A DNA stretch of 64,000 nt, taken from Deltaproteobacteria bacterium. GTDB lineage: Bacteria; Desulfobacterota_D; UBA1144; Nemesobacterales; JAJCZQ01. How positions within the stretch are numbered: position 1 is the stretch's first letter; each line of letters opens with the position of its first letter. Shown here one piece after another: positions 52,846 to 62,720 of the stretch. The stretch lies in assembly GCA_029262335.1 (NCBI GenBank), contig JAJCZQ010000009.1, positions 1 through 64,000 of the forward strand. The letters are read 5' to 3'. The notes below the pieces were generated by a model. It did no database searches. It worked only from the letters and a program-made list of their open reading frames with translations, and was not told where the DNA came from. The position numbers and the translations under genes are program-made.

Positions 52846-53790
52846 ATGTCCTCTAAACCATTAATAGGAATTACTATGGGTGATCCTAACGGTATCGGCC
52901 CGGAAGTGATTCTTAAAGCTATTCAAAGTCCCGAAGTACTGAATATCTGTGATCCTGTAATTTATGCATCTAAATCAGTAATGGAGAAGGCTGAAAATGC
53001 TTTTGGATTAAATCTGAATTGCAAAATAGAGGATAAAGATAACTTTAAAGATCTTGAAGTTAGTGCCGGAGTAACTGATAAAAAAGCGGGTGAGGCCAGT
53101 CTTTTTTATATTGAAGAAGCGGTAAAAGATGCACTCGATAAAAAAATAGATGCGGTTGTTACGGCCCCTATAAGCAAGGAATCAACACATCTTGCGGGTT
53201 CTGTTTACCCCGGGCATACAGAGATGCTTAGAGAGCTTACCGGTGCGGAAAATATAGTAATGCTTTTCGAGGGCGGGCCTTTTAAAGTAGCCCTTACAAC
53301 AATACACTGTGCATTATCAGAAGTGCCGGATTTGATTACAAAAGACAATATTCTTTCCACCCTATCTGTATGTGATAAAGATTTAAGAAAAAAATACGGG
53401 ATTAATAATCCAGCTATATCTGTATGCGGATTAAACCCTCACGCCGGGGAAGCTGGAGCGTTTGGAAGGGAAGAGATAGAAGAAATCATACCTGCGATAA
53501 AAGAAGCCGTAAGTAATGGCATTAATGCCGCAGGGCCGTATCCGGCTGATACTCTTTTTTACAGTGCAAATAAGGGTAAATACGACATGGTATTAGCAAT
53601 GTATCATGACCAGGGACTTATACCGTTTAAGATGCTTGCATTTGATACAGGGGTTAATGTTACACTTGGACTTCCTATTATAAGGACATCCCCGGATCAT
53701 GGTACAGCATTTGATATTGCCTGGAGGGGTTCTGCAAATGCAACAAGTATGATTGAGGCTATTAAAGCTGCTGTAAGATTAATCAGGTAG
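52846..53790 (+). CDS. pdxA: 4-hydroxythreonine-4-phosphate dehydrogenase
   Basis: 314 residues. GITMGDPNGIGPEVI, TAPISKES, GHTEMLRELT, LNPHAGEAGAFG and the YHDQGLIPFK block fit PdxA of vitamin B6 synthesis (or the PdxA2-like DUF-group). TATAAT (52834-52839) is six bases before the ATG with no ribosome-binding site: the clearest leaderless start in the window. A separate promoter from tatD is therefore likely. Confidence 0.95.
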   Translation: MSSKPLIGITMGDPNGIGPEVILKAIQSPEVLNICDPVIYASKSVMEKAENAFGLNLNCKIEDKDNFKDLEVSAGVTDKKAGEASLFYIEEAVKDALDKKIDAVVTAPISKESTHLAGSVYPGHTEMLRELTGAENIVMLFEGGPFKVALTTIHCALSEVPDLITKDNILSTLSVCDKDLRKKYGINNPAISVCGLNPHAGEAGAFGREEIEEIIPAIKEAVSNGINAAGPYPADTLFYSANKGKYDMVLAMYHDQGLIPFKMLAFDTGVNVTLGLPIIRTSPDHGTAFDIAWRGSANATSMIEAIKAAVRLIR

Positions 53791-53812
53791 GTATTCCGCA
53801 ATTAGTTCAGTT

Positions 53813-54562
53813 TTAATTATAAGTTTTGGCTATATCGTAAAACAGAGGAAGGATTTCACCGGATTTACCCTGTAGGGAAATATCATAAATAGCGGAATTG
53901 GGTGTTTCTTCGAGATTTATTTCAATGACCTGTTTGCCGGACTGTTTTGCAAGGAGTCCCATAGAAGCAGCAGGCTCTACAACTCCTGATGTACCAATAA
54001 TCATCATCAGGTCCGATTCTTCTATTGAAAGAAGTGCCTGGTCAATCATATGCATTGGAATTATTTCTTCAAACCAGACTACATTGGGCCTTGTGATCTC
54101 TCCGCATGTGTTACATTTTGGAGGAAGCTCCGGTAATGGTACTTCATAATTTTTAATCACTTTATCACATTTCTCACACCTTATTTCCCAGATGTTGCCA
54201 TGAAGTTCAACAAGGTTAATACTTCCCGCAATCTCATGAAGGCCATCTATATTTTGTGTGATGAGTGTGAATTTTTCTTTTTGTCTCTCTATTTCAGCCA
54301 GTGCATAGTGCCCCTGGTTTGGATTGGCCCTGTTTATTATCCTTCTTCTCCAGTCGTACCACTCCCATACCAGTCCTGGGTCTTTTTTAAATGCGTGGGG
54401 GGAGGCAATATCCTGCGGTTTTATGTTGTTCCACATGCCGTCACTATCCCTGAATGTGGGTATTCCGCTTTCAGCCGATATCCCGGCACCAGTGAGTACC
54501 GTAATCTTTGAAGAGGTGTCAATTATCTGCTTTGCAGCCAGTATTTTTTCGTCCTGCCCCAT
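53813..54562 (-). CDS. cobB: Sir2-family NAD-dependent protein deacylase
   Basis: About 249 residues. GAGISAESGIPTFRD (NAD), TQNIDGLH, catalytic His in ELHGN, and a zinc site CEKC..CNTC. WEWYDWRRR holds the Tyr-x-x-Arg pair that in class III sirtuins binds succinyl/malonyl groups, so desuccinylation is likely besides deacetylation. Starts at the ATG at 54562; the upstream in-frame TTG (54595) adds a non-conserved tail. Confidence 0.93.
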   Translation of the reverse strand: MGQDEKILAAKQIIDTSSKITVLTGAGISAESGIPTFRDSDGMWNNIKPQDIASPHAFKKDPGLVWEWYDWRRRIINRANPNQGHYALAEIERQKEKFTLITQNIDGLHEIAGSINLVELHGNIWEIRCEKCDKVIKNYEVPLPELPPKCNTCGEITRPNVVWFEEIIPMHMIDQALLSIEESDLMMIIGTSGVVEPAASMGLLAKQSGKQVIEINLEETPNSAIYDISLQGKSGEILPLFYDIAKTYN

Positions 54563-54644
54563 GTAATAAAAGTAAAGCAATTTCTGGTTTATCAAAATGA
54601 TATTTTCTATAAATAATAAAATTAAAATTTGTTATGTCGTTTTC

Positions 54645-54672
54645 TTGACAATTAATAGTTCATACTTAATCT
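54645..54672 (+). promoter_or_regulatory. nuoABCD promoter
   Basis: -35 TTGACA (54645-54650), 16-base spacer, -10 TAATCT (54667-54672), eight bases before the GTG of nuoA. Transcription would begin at or just before the start codon. Confidence 0.65.
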
Positions 54673-54680
54673 TATAGGCT

Positions 54681-55037
54681 GTGTTATCAGATTATTTACC
54701 GATTTTATTATTATTATTGTTCGCAATTTTCCTTGCATCATTACTGTTAACAATTTCTTTTCTGCTTGGCCCCAAAAGGCCTAAAGCAAGTAAATTGTCA
54801 CCGTATGAGTCCGGGATAGTTCCGGTCGGGGATGCCAGGGAAAAGTTTTCTATGAAGTACTATCTCATAGGAGCATTGTTTATATTATTTGATGTAGAAG
54901 CAGTCTTTTTATTTGTATGGGCTGTAGTTTTTAAAGAACTGGGCCTTTTTGCATTTATAGAAATTATTGTTTTTCTTGTAGTAATACTTTGCGGATATTT
55001 TTATGTACTTAGAAAAGGAGTTCTAGAATGGGATTAA
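54681..55037 (+). CDS. nuoA: NADH-quinone oxidoreductase subunit A
   Basis: 118 residues, three transmembrane helices. Family block [40 protein letters not shown]. Membrane part of complex I beside NuoH. GTG start without Shine-Dalgarno, probably leaderless. Overlaps nuoB by ten bases. Confidence 0.97.
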   Translation: MLSDYLPILLLLLFAIFLASLLLTISFLLGPKRPKASKLSPYESGIVPVGDAREKFSMKYYLIGALFILFDVEAVFLFVWAVVFKELGLFAFIEIIVFLVVILCGYFYVLRKGVLEWD

Positions 55038-55513
55038 ATGCAGCGCCCACTGCCGGCGGTGAAGGATTTTTAACAACTACTGTAAACTCGGTTGCTAACT
55101 GGGGCAGGAAAAACAGCCTGTGGCCAATGCCGTTTGGTACGGCCTGCTGCGCAATTGAAATGATGGGAGCAATGATGTCAAGATTTGACCTGTCAAGGTT
55201 TGGAGCAGAAGTTGCAAGGTTCTCCCCCAGGCAGGCCGATCTTATGATCGTATCAGGGACCATTACTTACAAGATGGCCTCAGTATGCAGAAACATATAT
55301 GATCAGATGCCTGAACCAAAATGGGTTATAGCCATGGGTTCATGTACATGTGGCGGCGGGCCTTTTGACAGCTATGCAGTTGTGCAGGGGATCGACGAAT
55401 TTTTGCCGGTTGATGTTTATATAGGAGGCTGCCCTCCAAGGCCGGAAGCACTAATTGATGCTGTAATGAAGATACAGAAAAAGATTGATATTGAAGGTGC
55501 ACCGATTGTATGA
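55028..55513 (+). CDS. nuoB: NADH-quinone oxidoreductase subunit B
   Basis: 161 residues. Carries the N2 Fe-S cluster ligands: adjacent C40-C41, C106 and C135. The segment [11 protein letters not shown] differs from the more usual GSCANSGG and has an extra Cys108. AAAAGGAG ribosome-binding site in nuoA; overlaps nuoC as ATGA. Confidence 0.97.
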   Translation: MGLNAAPTAGGEGFLTTTVNSVANWGRKNSLWPMPFGTACCAIEMMGAMMSRFDLSRFGAEVARFSPRQADLMIVSGTITYKMASVCRNIYDQMPEPKWVIAMGSCTCGGGPFDSYAVVQGIDEFLPVDVYIGGCPPRPEALIDAVMKIQKKIDIEGAPIV

Positions 55514-56022
55514 GCGGATTCACACTTGAACAGTTAAGCAGCAGACTGGGTAGCCATATTGAATCATCTTCAGAATTCAGGGGAGAAAATACTTATTTTG
55601 TTGCCCCTGAAAAAATATCAGAAGTATTAACAGTACTTAAAGAAGAGTTTAACTTTGATTACCTCGTTGATTTAACCGCAGTTGATTACCTGGGCATTAA
55701 ATCACCCCGTTTTGAAATGGTCTACTACCTTCACAGGTTTGGTGAACAATATGATGAGAATATCAGAGTCCGGATTAAATGCAGTATCAGCGAAGACAAA
55801 CCCGCGATAGATTCAGTTACTTCACTATGGGCCGGTGCTGACTGGCTTGAAAGAGAGGTTTACGATATGTTTGGTATAGTCTTTAACGGACACCCCGACC
55901 TTAGAAGAATTCTAATGCCCGAAGACTATGACGAATACCCGCTTAGAAAAGATTTCGATGTTAGAAACAGGGAGCCTTCCAAGAGGTCGTTTAAGAAAGC
56001 ACTTAGTGAAGGTAATTTTTAA
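55510..56022 (+). CDS. nuoC: NADH-quinone oxidoreductase subunit C
   Basis: 170 residues. 30-kDa subunit with [40 protein letters not shown] and the [11 protein letters not shown] end. Separate from NuoD rather than fused. Overlaps nuoD by one base (TAATG). Confidence 0.97.
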   Translation: MSGFTLEQLSSRLGSHIESSSEFRGENTYFVAPEKISEVLTVLKEEFNFDYLVDLTAVDYLGIKSPRFEMVYYLHRFGEQYDENIRVRIKCSISEDKPAIDSVTSLWAGADWLEREVYDMFGIVFNGHPDLRRILMPEDYDEYPLRKDFDVRNREPSKRSFKKALSEGNF

Positions 56023-57242
56023 TGGAAAGAGTTGAATTTATAGAAGAAAAAAGCAGTGACTCCAATCTGAGAAAAGAGTCGATGATCCTTAATATGGGGC
56101 CTCAGCATCCTTCTACTCATGGTGTTTTGAGGGTAGTGCTTTACCTTGATGGCGAAGTGGTGCAGGAAGCTGTCCCATATGTTGGTTATCTCCACAGGGG
56201 TATTGAAAAACTGTGCGAGGATATTACTTACCAGCAATGCCTGCCTTATACAGACAGGATGGATTATATTGCCTCAATATGTAATAACATAGGTTTTATA
56301 CTTTCGGTTGAAAAACTTCTAGGGATTGAAGATGAAATCCCGGAACGTGCAAAAGTCACAGAAGTAATACTTTCGGAGCTTGGAAGAATAGAGTCACATC
56401 TCGTTGGAATAGGTACCAATGCCATGGATCTTGGTGCAATGAGCGCATTTCTTTTTTGTTTTAAAGAAAGAGAAAGGGTTTATGACATACTGGAAATAGT
56501 CTGTGGTGCCAGGCTTACAACTTCTTACCCGAGGGTAGGCGGCCTTCCAGCCGAACTTCCCGATAATTTTGAAGAAGCTATAAGAAACTTTCTGAAAATA
56601 TTTCCAAAAACCCTGAATGAAGTAGACAAACTTCTTACCAGGAACAAAATCTTTATTGAAAGGACTAGAGGCGTAGCAACAATAAGTGCCGAAGAGGCAA
56701 TCAATTTTGGCCTTACAGGCCCAAGCCTAAGAGGCAGCGGTGTTCCGTTTGACCTTAGAAAATCTAATCCCTATCTTGATTATGACCAGTATGATTTTGA
56801 AGTTCCCGTTGCAACTGATGGGGACGCTTATTCAAGATTTTTGTGTAGGTTCGAGGAGATGAGGCAAAGCCTTAAAATTATTGAACAGGCAATTGACAGA
56901 CTCCCTGACGGGCCTTTTATTGCTGATCTCCCGGATATTGTCCTTCCTGAAAAACAAAAAGTATATACCCAGATGGAATCACTGATCAGGCATTTTGTAA
57001 TAGTATATAACGGATTTAACACCCCGCCGGGAGAGATTTACCACGGAGTTGAAAACCCAAAAGGCGAACTCGGATACTATATTGTCAGTGACGGCACAGG
57101 GAAACCCTACAGAATACATGTGAGAGGGCCTTCATTTGTAAACATGCAGGCACTTCCACTTATGGCAAAAGGCAGGCTTGTAGCCGACGTAATTGCAGCA
57201 ATTGGAAGCATAGACATCGTACTCGGCGAAATTGATCGGTAG
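56022..57242 (+). CDS. nuoD: NADH-quinone oxidoreductase subunit D
   Basis: 406 residues, quinone-site 49-kDa subunit. NMGPQHPSTHGVLR, GYLHRGIEKL, DYIASICNN, GARLTTSYPRVGGL and the GEIYHGVENPKGELGYYIVSDG block. The operon stops here instead of continuing to nuoE-N; a direct repeat begins on its stop codon. Other subunits except the lone nuoN are outside the window. Confidence 0.97.
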   Translation: MERVEFIEEKSSDSNLRKESMILNMGPQHPSTHGVLRVVLYLDGEVVQEAVPYVGYLHRGIEKLCEDITYQQCLPYTDRMDYIASICNNIGFILSVEKLLGIEDEIPERAKVTEVILSELGRIESHLVGIGTNAMDLGAMSAFLFCFKERERVYDILEIVCGARLTTSYPRVGGLPAELPDNFEEAIRNFLKIFPKTLNEVDKLLTRNKIFIERTRGVATISAEEAINFGLTGPSLRGSGVPFDLRKSNPYLDYDQYDFEVPVATDGDAYSRFLCRFEEMRQSLKIIEQAIDRLPDGPFIADLPDIVLPEKQKVYTQMESLIRHFVIVYNGFNTPPGEIYHGVENPKGELGYYIVSDGTGKPYRIHVRGPSFVNMQALPLMAKGRLVADVIAAIGSIDIVLGEIDR

Positions 57243-57346
57243 AGCTACGGCAAGTAAAAAGTATTGCTTCGGAGCTTGTTTAAAACTATTTTTAGAAAAC
57301 CTTTCCCAGTATCCCCGGTCAGAGCTACGGCACATAGAAAGTATTG
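57242..57346. repeat. Pair of direct repeats after nuoD
   Basis: GAGCTACGGCAAGTAAAAAG then TATTG (57242-57266) recurs as GAGCTACGGCACATAGAAAG then TATTG (57322-57346), exactly 80 bases later, 22 of 25 bases the same. The first copy begins on the nuoD stop codon and both are preceded by CGGT. The rest of the gap to 57501 is AT-rich with no credible gene; the hairpin CCCGA/TCGGG (57512-57528) may end nuoABCD transcription. Confidence 0.7.
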
Positions 57347-57501
57347 TTATAATGGTTAATTCTAAATTCTATTTAGGAAAATTACCCAACAATTTTCGGT
57401 GCAAAAAAGGTATAAATCTACTAAACTTACTTTGTAATTGGTTTAATAATCTATATTTTGACAGAATATCCCGAATTGAATCAATAAAAATAGAATTAAA
57501 C

Positions 57502-58098
57502 CTATCCCTTCCCCGACTTATAATCGGGTTTAAATATATAAAGAATTGTAATTAAGCTTTCTTTAAAGATAAGTTTAAATTTTCTTTCAGTATCTTTTAT
57601 CTCGACCGCGGAAGAATAAACATCCCCCATGTCGTAATCAGCAGCAATCTTTTTAATTCTGTAAATATGGTATCCGTGGCTTACAAATAGTATGTCTTTG
57701 AAATCATATTTATCTTTAATTTCGGATACTTTTTTCAGGCTTTCTTTCGTGTTTTTTCCTTCTTCCTCGATTATTATCCCGGAATTTGGAATTCCTTTTT
57801 TGTTTAAATATTTTTTTCCGACCCTTGATTCAGAAATCGTATCTCCTTTTGCAATACCGCCTGTAAGTACGATATAATCTGAAACATTGGCCTTGTATAG
57901 TTCATAGGCATGGTCAAGCCTTGCTTTAAGGGCAGGTGAGGGCCTTCCGTTCCACTGGCTTGCACCTAGAACTACAATAGCATCAACTGCCGATCTGTCC
58001 TGTGTTTTGGAATTAATATAGATATTGCCAATCAGGAATATCCATAAAAATATCAGTGATAGGATTACTACTGATAAGAGCTTAAAAAAAGTTCTCAT
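57502..58098 (-). CDS. YdcF/SanA-like DUF218 membrane-anchored protein
   Basis: 198 residues: N-terminal transmembrane helix (about 7-27), then the DUF218 fold with AIVVLGASQWNGRPSPALKARLDHA, IVLTGGIAKGD, the EEEGKNTKES block and FVSHGYHIYRI. Family members act on the envelope (vancomycin/SDS barrier, ElyC/SanA-like), mechanism poorly known. No clear ribosome-binding site. Converges on nuoD. Confidence 0.9.
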   Translation of the reverse strand: MRTFFKLLSVVILSLIFLWIFLIGNIYINSKTQDRSAVDAIVVLGASQWNGRPSPALKARLDHAYELYKANVSDYIVLTGGIAKGDTISESRVGKKYLNKKGIPNSGIIIEEEGKNTKESLKKVSEIKDKYDFKDILFVSHGYHIYRIKKIAADYDMGDVYSSAVEIKDTERKFKLIFKESLITILYIFKPDYKSGKG

Positions 58099-58153
58099 AT
58101 ATGAAGTTTATTTTATTGCTACAAGTGAATAAAAGCAATGAATAAAATATTTA

Positions 58154-58834
58154 TCATTTAGGAGAAGGCAGTTTTACTATCTCAGCACCTTTTGGTGTCT
58201 TAAAATGAAATATCTTGTCCGATATCTTTTTGTTTGTTTGGGTTTTAATTAAGGAAACTTTTGTCTGATTTCCAAACGGGTCAAAAAGATAGATAGTGTT
58301 CACAAGTGAATCTGATTTGTTTACATTAATTAGGATCTTGTTTTTGATCTCATCTTCATCTACATCTAAGGGTATTAATTCGAGGAGATATCCTGTCTTA
58401 CTTTGCAGCGCAGGGTCATTTATCAGCTTGACCTTAAAGAGTTCCCTGATCTTGCCCAGTCCGGAAAGAAGTGTTGTGGAAGAAGTGTCTCCCCCGTTTA
58501 GATCCTTTAAATTCGATTCAAGTACCTGGTTTTCATTTTCAATGTAGTACCAAAGGTTCGTACCGTCTGACACAATAGAGTCCTTGGTAGGACTGTAATA
58601 GTTCCATCTCATTTTCCCGGGTTTTTTAAACCATACTTCTCCGAATGCCTTTTGAGTTTTCTTTAGTGCTCTTACTTCTGCTTCCTGTACAAAGTCTGCC
58701 TGAAAGTCATTTATTCCTTCGTATTTTTTCTGTAGTTTGTCCACAATGAAATCAACCTGTGTTGATTGCTCTGAATATGCAAACTGACCAAATAGTAATA
58801 AAAATGTAAATGTTAGTAAAATATAGTTTCTCAA
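58154..58834 (-). CDS. lolA: Outer-membrane lipoprotein carrier LolA
   Basis: 226 residues with signal peptide (about 1-21). KYEGINDFQADFVQEAEV, GEVWFKKPGKMRWNYYSPTKDSIVSDGTNLWYYI and DPFGNQTKVSL are typical. Ferries lipoproteins across the periplasm, matching the many lipoproteins in this window. TTG start overlapping the ftsK TGA (TTGA), with AAGGAG just upstream. Confidence 0.93.
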   Translation of the reverse strand: MRNYILLTFTFLLLFGQFAYSEQSTQVDFIVDKLQKKYEGINDFQADFVQEAEVRALKKTQKAFGEVWFKKPGKMRWNYYSPTKDSIVSDGTNLWYYIENENQVLESNLKDLNGGDTSSTTLLSGLGKIRELFKVKLINDPALQSKTGYLLELIPLDVDEDEIKNKILINVNKSDSLVNTIYLFDPFGNQTKVSLIKTQTNKKISDKIFHFKTPKGAEIVKLPSPK

Positions 58835-61086
58835 CTGTTGTTCTCCTTTACCTGGTTAATATCAATATATACTTCCCTTGGCCTGCCTGCTGATTCCTGC
58901 GGGCCTATTGCGCCTTCCCGCTCCATTGTTTCTACAATATTTGCAGCCCTGTTGTAACCTATCTTTAATCTTCTCTGCAGCATTGATATTGATGCGTGCT
59001 TGGTTTCAGCAATAATCTTTAATGCAGTATAATACAGTTCGTCCTTATCTTCATCCATTTCTCCGGATTCATCACTTTCTTCAACATACGTAATATGCTC
59101 GTTATAATCTGGCCTTCCCTGTGATTTAAGATACTCGGTAATCTGTTCTCTTTCCTCATCAGAGATTAAAGCACCCTGCAGCCTTATTAACGAAGAAGCA
59201 CCTGGTTTCAGAAAAAGCATATCTCCCTTACCAAGTAGACTCTCGGCACCGCCTGTATCAAGGATAATCCTCGAGTCTATTTTTGATGAGACATGAAAAG
59301 ATATTCTTGTAGGAAAATTAGCTTTTAGCAGGCCTGCTACAATATCTGCTGAAGGCCTTTGTGTGGCAACTATAAGGTGAATACCTGCGGCACGTGCTTT
59401 TTGTGACAGCCTTGTAACAGATTCTTTGATTTCACTTGGGGCAACCATCATTAAGTCAGCAAGTTCATCAATAACAATAACAATATATGGGAGCCACCTT
59501 TCCCACTTGTCAACGGAATTTTCCAATTCGATGTTTTTGTTGTGGGTCTCAATGTCTCTTACACCTTCTTCCGAAAGCAGCTTGTACCTGGTTTCCATCT
59601 CTGCAACTGCCCATTTTAAAGCAGCAGCGGCTTTAATAGGTTCAGTAACCACCGGGTGAAGGAGATGCGGAATATCTTCATAAATTGAAAGTTCCAGCAT
59701 CTTGGGGTCTATCATAATAAATTTGAGTTCATTAGGTGTTGATTTGTAAATAAGGCTTGTAAGTATTGCGTTCAGCAACACACTTTTACCCGAGCCTGTA
59801 GTACCGGCAATCATCAGATGCGGAGCACGCCTCAGGTCTGTAAAAAGAGGCCTTCCGGCAATATCTTTTCCCAAGGCCAGTGAAAGGGCAGACTGCTTGT
59901 CCATAAAATCGGGGTGTTCAATCAGTTCCCTGAGGACCACAGTTTCGCGCTGTTCATTAGGTACTTCAATTCCTATTACATCTTTTCCGGGAATAGGTGC
60001 AATTATTCTTATACTTAGTGCACTTAATCCCATAGCAAGGTCATTTTCGAGTGAGGCTATTTTGTTTATTTTTATACCGGGTGCAGGTTTGTACTCAAAC
60101 ATTGTAATAACCGGGCCAGGTCGAATTTCCGTAATTTTACCGGACACGCCAAAGTCTTTTAGTTTGTCTTCTATCAAACGTGCTTTTCTATATACGGTTT
60201 CCTTGTCTATTTTAATCCCGTTATCTATTTTTGGGTCAAGCAGATCAACCGGGGGCAGTTTGAAATCTTTCTTAAGCGGCAGGTTTATTACCTTTTTCTC
60301 AAGAGCTGTAGGTTCATTAACATTCTCAAACACTATTTCCGGTGCAAGCGGGTCGATCTCATCTTCAAGGTCCATAACCGGCACCGTAAGTTTTTCCTCA
60401 ACAATTGCTGGTTCTTTTGTTGTTGTGGTATCAGCTTTATGGGCTGTTCTGTTCTTTCTGTATCTGTAGTGATCGGCTAACTGCATTGATTTGGATTTAA
60501 TAAATTTGTAAGAAGATTTAAAAATGCTGTATGTAATTTCAGCTCCAAAAATTAACGAATACTTGAGGAACCTGAATACCTGGTTTATTTTTACTTCCGT
60601 TATTAGTATTAAACTAAGAAGAAGGACAATTGTTACGATAATATAAGACCCGACAGTTCCTGCAAAAAAGTCCCTTGAAAATGAAGATAACACTACACCG
60701 ATCCATCCGGCAGATGGGTCATATCCCATAAGTCCGCTTTGAAAGGAAAGTCCTATAAGAGTTGTAAGAGAGAACAGGAATATAAAGCTCGATAATGCTT
60801 TTCTGTATAGTTTTAAGCCAAGTTTATTGGTAAACACGATATAAGATGTATAAAACATCACTACCGGGATAAAAAACGAAGTTACGCCAAAAGAACTTCC
60901 GAGCAGGCCTGAAATAAATACACCGATTTCACCCATGGTATTTTTAACATCAATTCCTGACTTTGAGCTATAGGAAATAAGGCTGAGGAAGGAGAAAAGG
61001 CCAATTGTAAAGAGAATGGCCGCAAGTATCTCATTGGTTAGTGTGTCTTTTTCTTCCCGGTAAACAGTTTTTTTTCTTCTAGCCAT
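58831..61086 (-). CDS. ftsK: DNA translocase FtsK/SpoIIIE
   Basis: 751 residues. Four to five N-terminal transmembrane helices, a charged linker (about 195-275), the motor with APHLMIAGTTGSGKSVLLNAI (Walker A), VIVIDELADLMM (Walker B) and ATQRPSADIV, and a C-terminal gamma winged helix ending RPREVYIDINQ that reads KOPS. Segregates chromosomes at division. TATAAT (61099-61104 on the minus strand) is 12 bases before the ATG, so the leader is only a few bases. Confidence 0.97.
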   Translation of the reverse strand: MARRKKTVYREEKDTLTNEILAAILFTIGLFSFLSLISYSSKSGIDVKNTMGEIGVFISGLLGSSFGVTSFFIPVVMFYTSYIVFTNKLGLKLYRKALSSFIFLFSLTTLIGLSFQSGLMGYDPSAGWIGVVLSSFSRDFFAGTVGSYIIVTIVLLLSLILITEVKINQVFRFLKYSLIFGAEITYSIFKSSYKFIKSKSMQLADHYRYRKNRTAHKADTTTTKEPAIVEEKLTVPVMDLEDEIDPLAPEIVFENVNEPTALEKKVINLPLKKDFKLPPVDLLDPKIDNGIKIDKETVYRKARLIEDKLKDFGVSGKITEIRPGPVITMFEYKPAPGIKINKIASLENDLAMGLSALSIRIIAPIPGKDVIGIEVPNEQRETVVLRELIEHPDFMDKQSALSLALGKDIAGRPLFTDLRRAPHLMIAGTTGSGKSVLLNAILTSLIYKSTPNELKFIMIDPKMLELSIYEDIPHLLHPVVTEPIKAAAALKWAVAEMETRYKLLSEEGVRDIETHNKNIELENSVDKWERWLPYIVIVIDELADLMMVAPSEIKESVTRLSQKARAAGIHLIVATQRPSADIVAGLLKANFPTRISFHVSSKIDSRIILDTGGAESLLGKGDMLFLKPGASSLIRLQGALISDEEREQITEYLKSQGRPDYNEHITYVEESDESGEMDEDKDELYYTALKIIAETKHASISMLQRRLKIGYNRAANIVETMEREGAIGPQESAGRPREVYIDINQVKENNS

Positions 61087-61193
61087 CGTAACGAACTAAT
61101 TATACAATAAAAAATAGTTAAACTAAAGGTTTAAATATTTTTATTAATATACTATAAGAATTACAAAGTTTAAGGGAATTAAATAAGAATTTG

Positions 61194-62633
61194 TCAAAAA
61201 GTACCGGCTGCTTTTATAGCAAGCTGGATTGAGTAAAGAGGGAACAGTCCAAAGAGTAAAGTGCCGATTGATAGTATAACAATCGACATTACTGATATAG
61301 GTTTATATGGTTCAAATGTGTGCTGTTCTTTGTGCATAAAAGCATAAACAAGAACTTTCAGATAGTAATATGCAGATATTACGCTGTTTATTATCCCGAT
61401 TACGGCCAGCAGGTAGAGCTGTGCTTCAACTGCTGAGAGAAAAATCCTGTATTTAGCAAAGAACCCGATTGTCGGGGGAATTCCTGCAAGTGAAAACATA
61501 AATATTGCAAGGCAAATAGCCGTATACGGCTTTCTTTGCCAAAGGCCTGATATCTGTTCGTAGTCGTTAAAAGACCTGTTTTCCCTGCCAAGATAACAAA
61601 GAATGGCAAATGCACCCATATTCATAAGTGTGTATGCATACAGATAATACAGCACGCCCGATAGGGCATTGGGCTCTCCGTTTAGCTGGGCAATTATACC
61701 GATAAGTGCATAACCGGCATGGGCTATACTGGAGTATGCCAGCATTCTTTTAATACTCTTTTGTGTAATTGCAGAAATATTACCAATGGTCATTGTCAGT
61801 ATTGAAACAACCAGCAGTGCCGTACTGACGCCGTGATGTGTAATATTTACTCCCTCAAAAAGGACCCTCAGCAGTATTGCAAAACCTGCTGCTTTTACTG
61901 CTACAGACATAAATGCAGTAATGGGGGTTGGTGCACCTTCATAAATATCCGGTACCCACTGATGAAGAGGGGCTGCCCCTATTTTAAAGAGGAACCCTGT
62001 CAGAACCATTATTGATCCGCTTACATAAAGGACACTTTGGTAGTTAAATGCGGAAATAATGTCCTTAAAATAGATGGAGCCTGTTGCCCCGTAAAGAAGT
62101 GCTATACCGAACAGCAGTATGGCAGATGAAAATCCGCCGAGTACAAGGTACTTGATGCCGGATTCTGTTGACTGAATAGATTTCTTATTGAAACCGCTAA
62201 GTATGTAAACGGCTATGGACATTATCTCAAATCCGACAAATAGGGACATGAACTCTTTTGCTGAAGCAATAAACATCATTCCTGATGTCGAAAGCAGTAT
62301 GAGTGCCAGGTATTCACTGATGTTTTCATTGTCCTCCATATAATCTTTGGAAAGGAGAATTGTAAAAAAAGCTCCAATTAGAAATATTGAATTGAAGTAG
62401 GCAGAGAATGTATCAAGTGAAAGTGCCCCGGAAAAAGCAACAGCCGGGTCGGAAAATCGGCATAAATTAAGTACAAACACAAGGCAGACACTAAGAATGG
62501 ATATAAAATAGTTATATGAACTGATATTATCTTTTTTTATTGTCCCGACAAGAATAATAACCAATGAAGTTACTACTAATACGAGTTCCGGGATGATAGA
62601 TAAAGTACTTGATAATAAACTGCTCAGTTCCAT
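61194..62633 (-). CDS. nuoN: NADH-quinone oxidoreductase subunit N
   Basis: 479 residues, about 14 transmembrane helices, Mrp-antiporter type. GFEIMSIAVYILSGF, the TM7 Lys in FKIGAAPLHQWVPDIYEGAPTPITAFMS and KRMLAYSSIAHAGYALIG are clear. Normally last in a nuo operon after nuoM; here it stands alone and on the opposite strand from nuoABCD. Weak GGTGA ribosome-binding site. Confidence 0.96.
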   Translation of the reverse strand: MELSSLLSSTLSIIPELVLVVTSLVIILVGTIKKDNISSYNYFISILSVCLVFVLNLCRFSDPAVAFSGALSLDTFSAYFNSIFLIGAFFTILLSKDYMEDNENISEYLALILLSTSGMMFIASAKEFMSLFVGFEIMSIAVYILSGFNKKSIQSTESGIKYLVLGGFSSAILLFGIALLYGATGSIYFKDIISAFNYQSVLYVSGSIMVLTGFLFKIGAAPLHQWVPDIYEGAPTPITAFMSVAVKAAGFAILLRVLFEGVNITHHGVSTALLVVSILTMTIGNISAITQKSIKRMLAYSSIAHAGYALIGIIAQLNGEPNALSGVLYYLYAYTLMNMGAFAILCYLGRENRSFNDYEQISGLWQRKPYTAICLAIFMFSLAGIPPTIGFFAKYRIFLSAVEAQLYLLAVIGIINSVISAYYYLKVLVYAFMHKEQHTFEPYKPISVMSIVILSIGTLLFGLFPLYSIQLAIKAAGTF

Positions 62634-62720
62634 TTGTTCACCATAATCTTTAGTTGCTGCCGAATAAAATCCTCTAGTATGTTTAAGTCATATTTAAAGT
62701 CAAGCATGAAATAATTAATA

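Noticed and set aside
57232..57555. 107-residue open frame after nuoD
   Set aside because: It overlaps the nuoD end, has no ribosome-binding site, runs through both direct repeats and shows no protein-like pattern.
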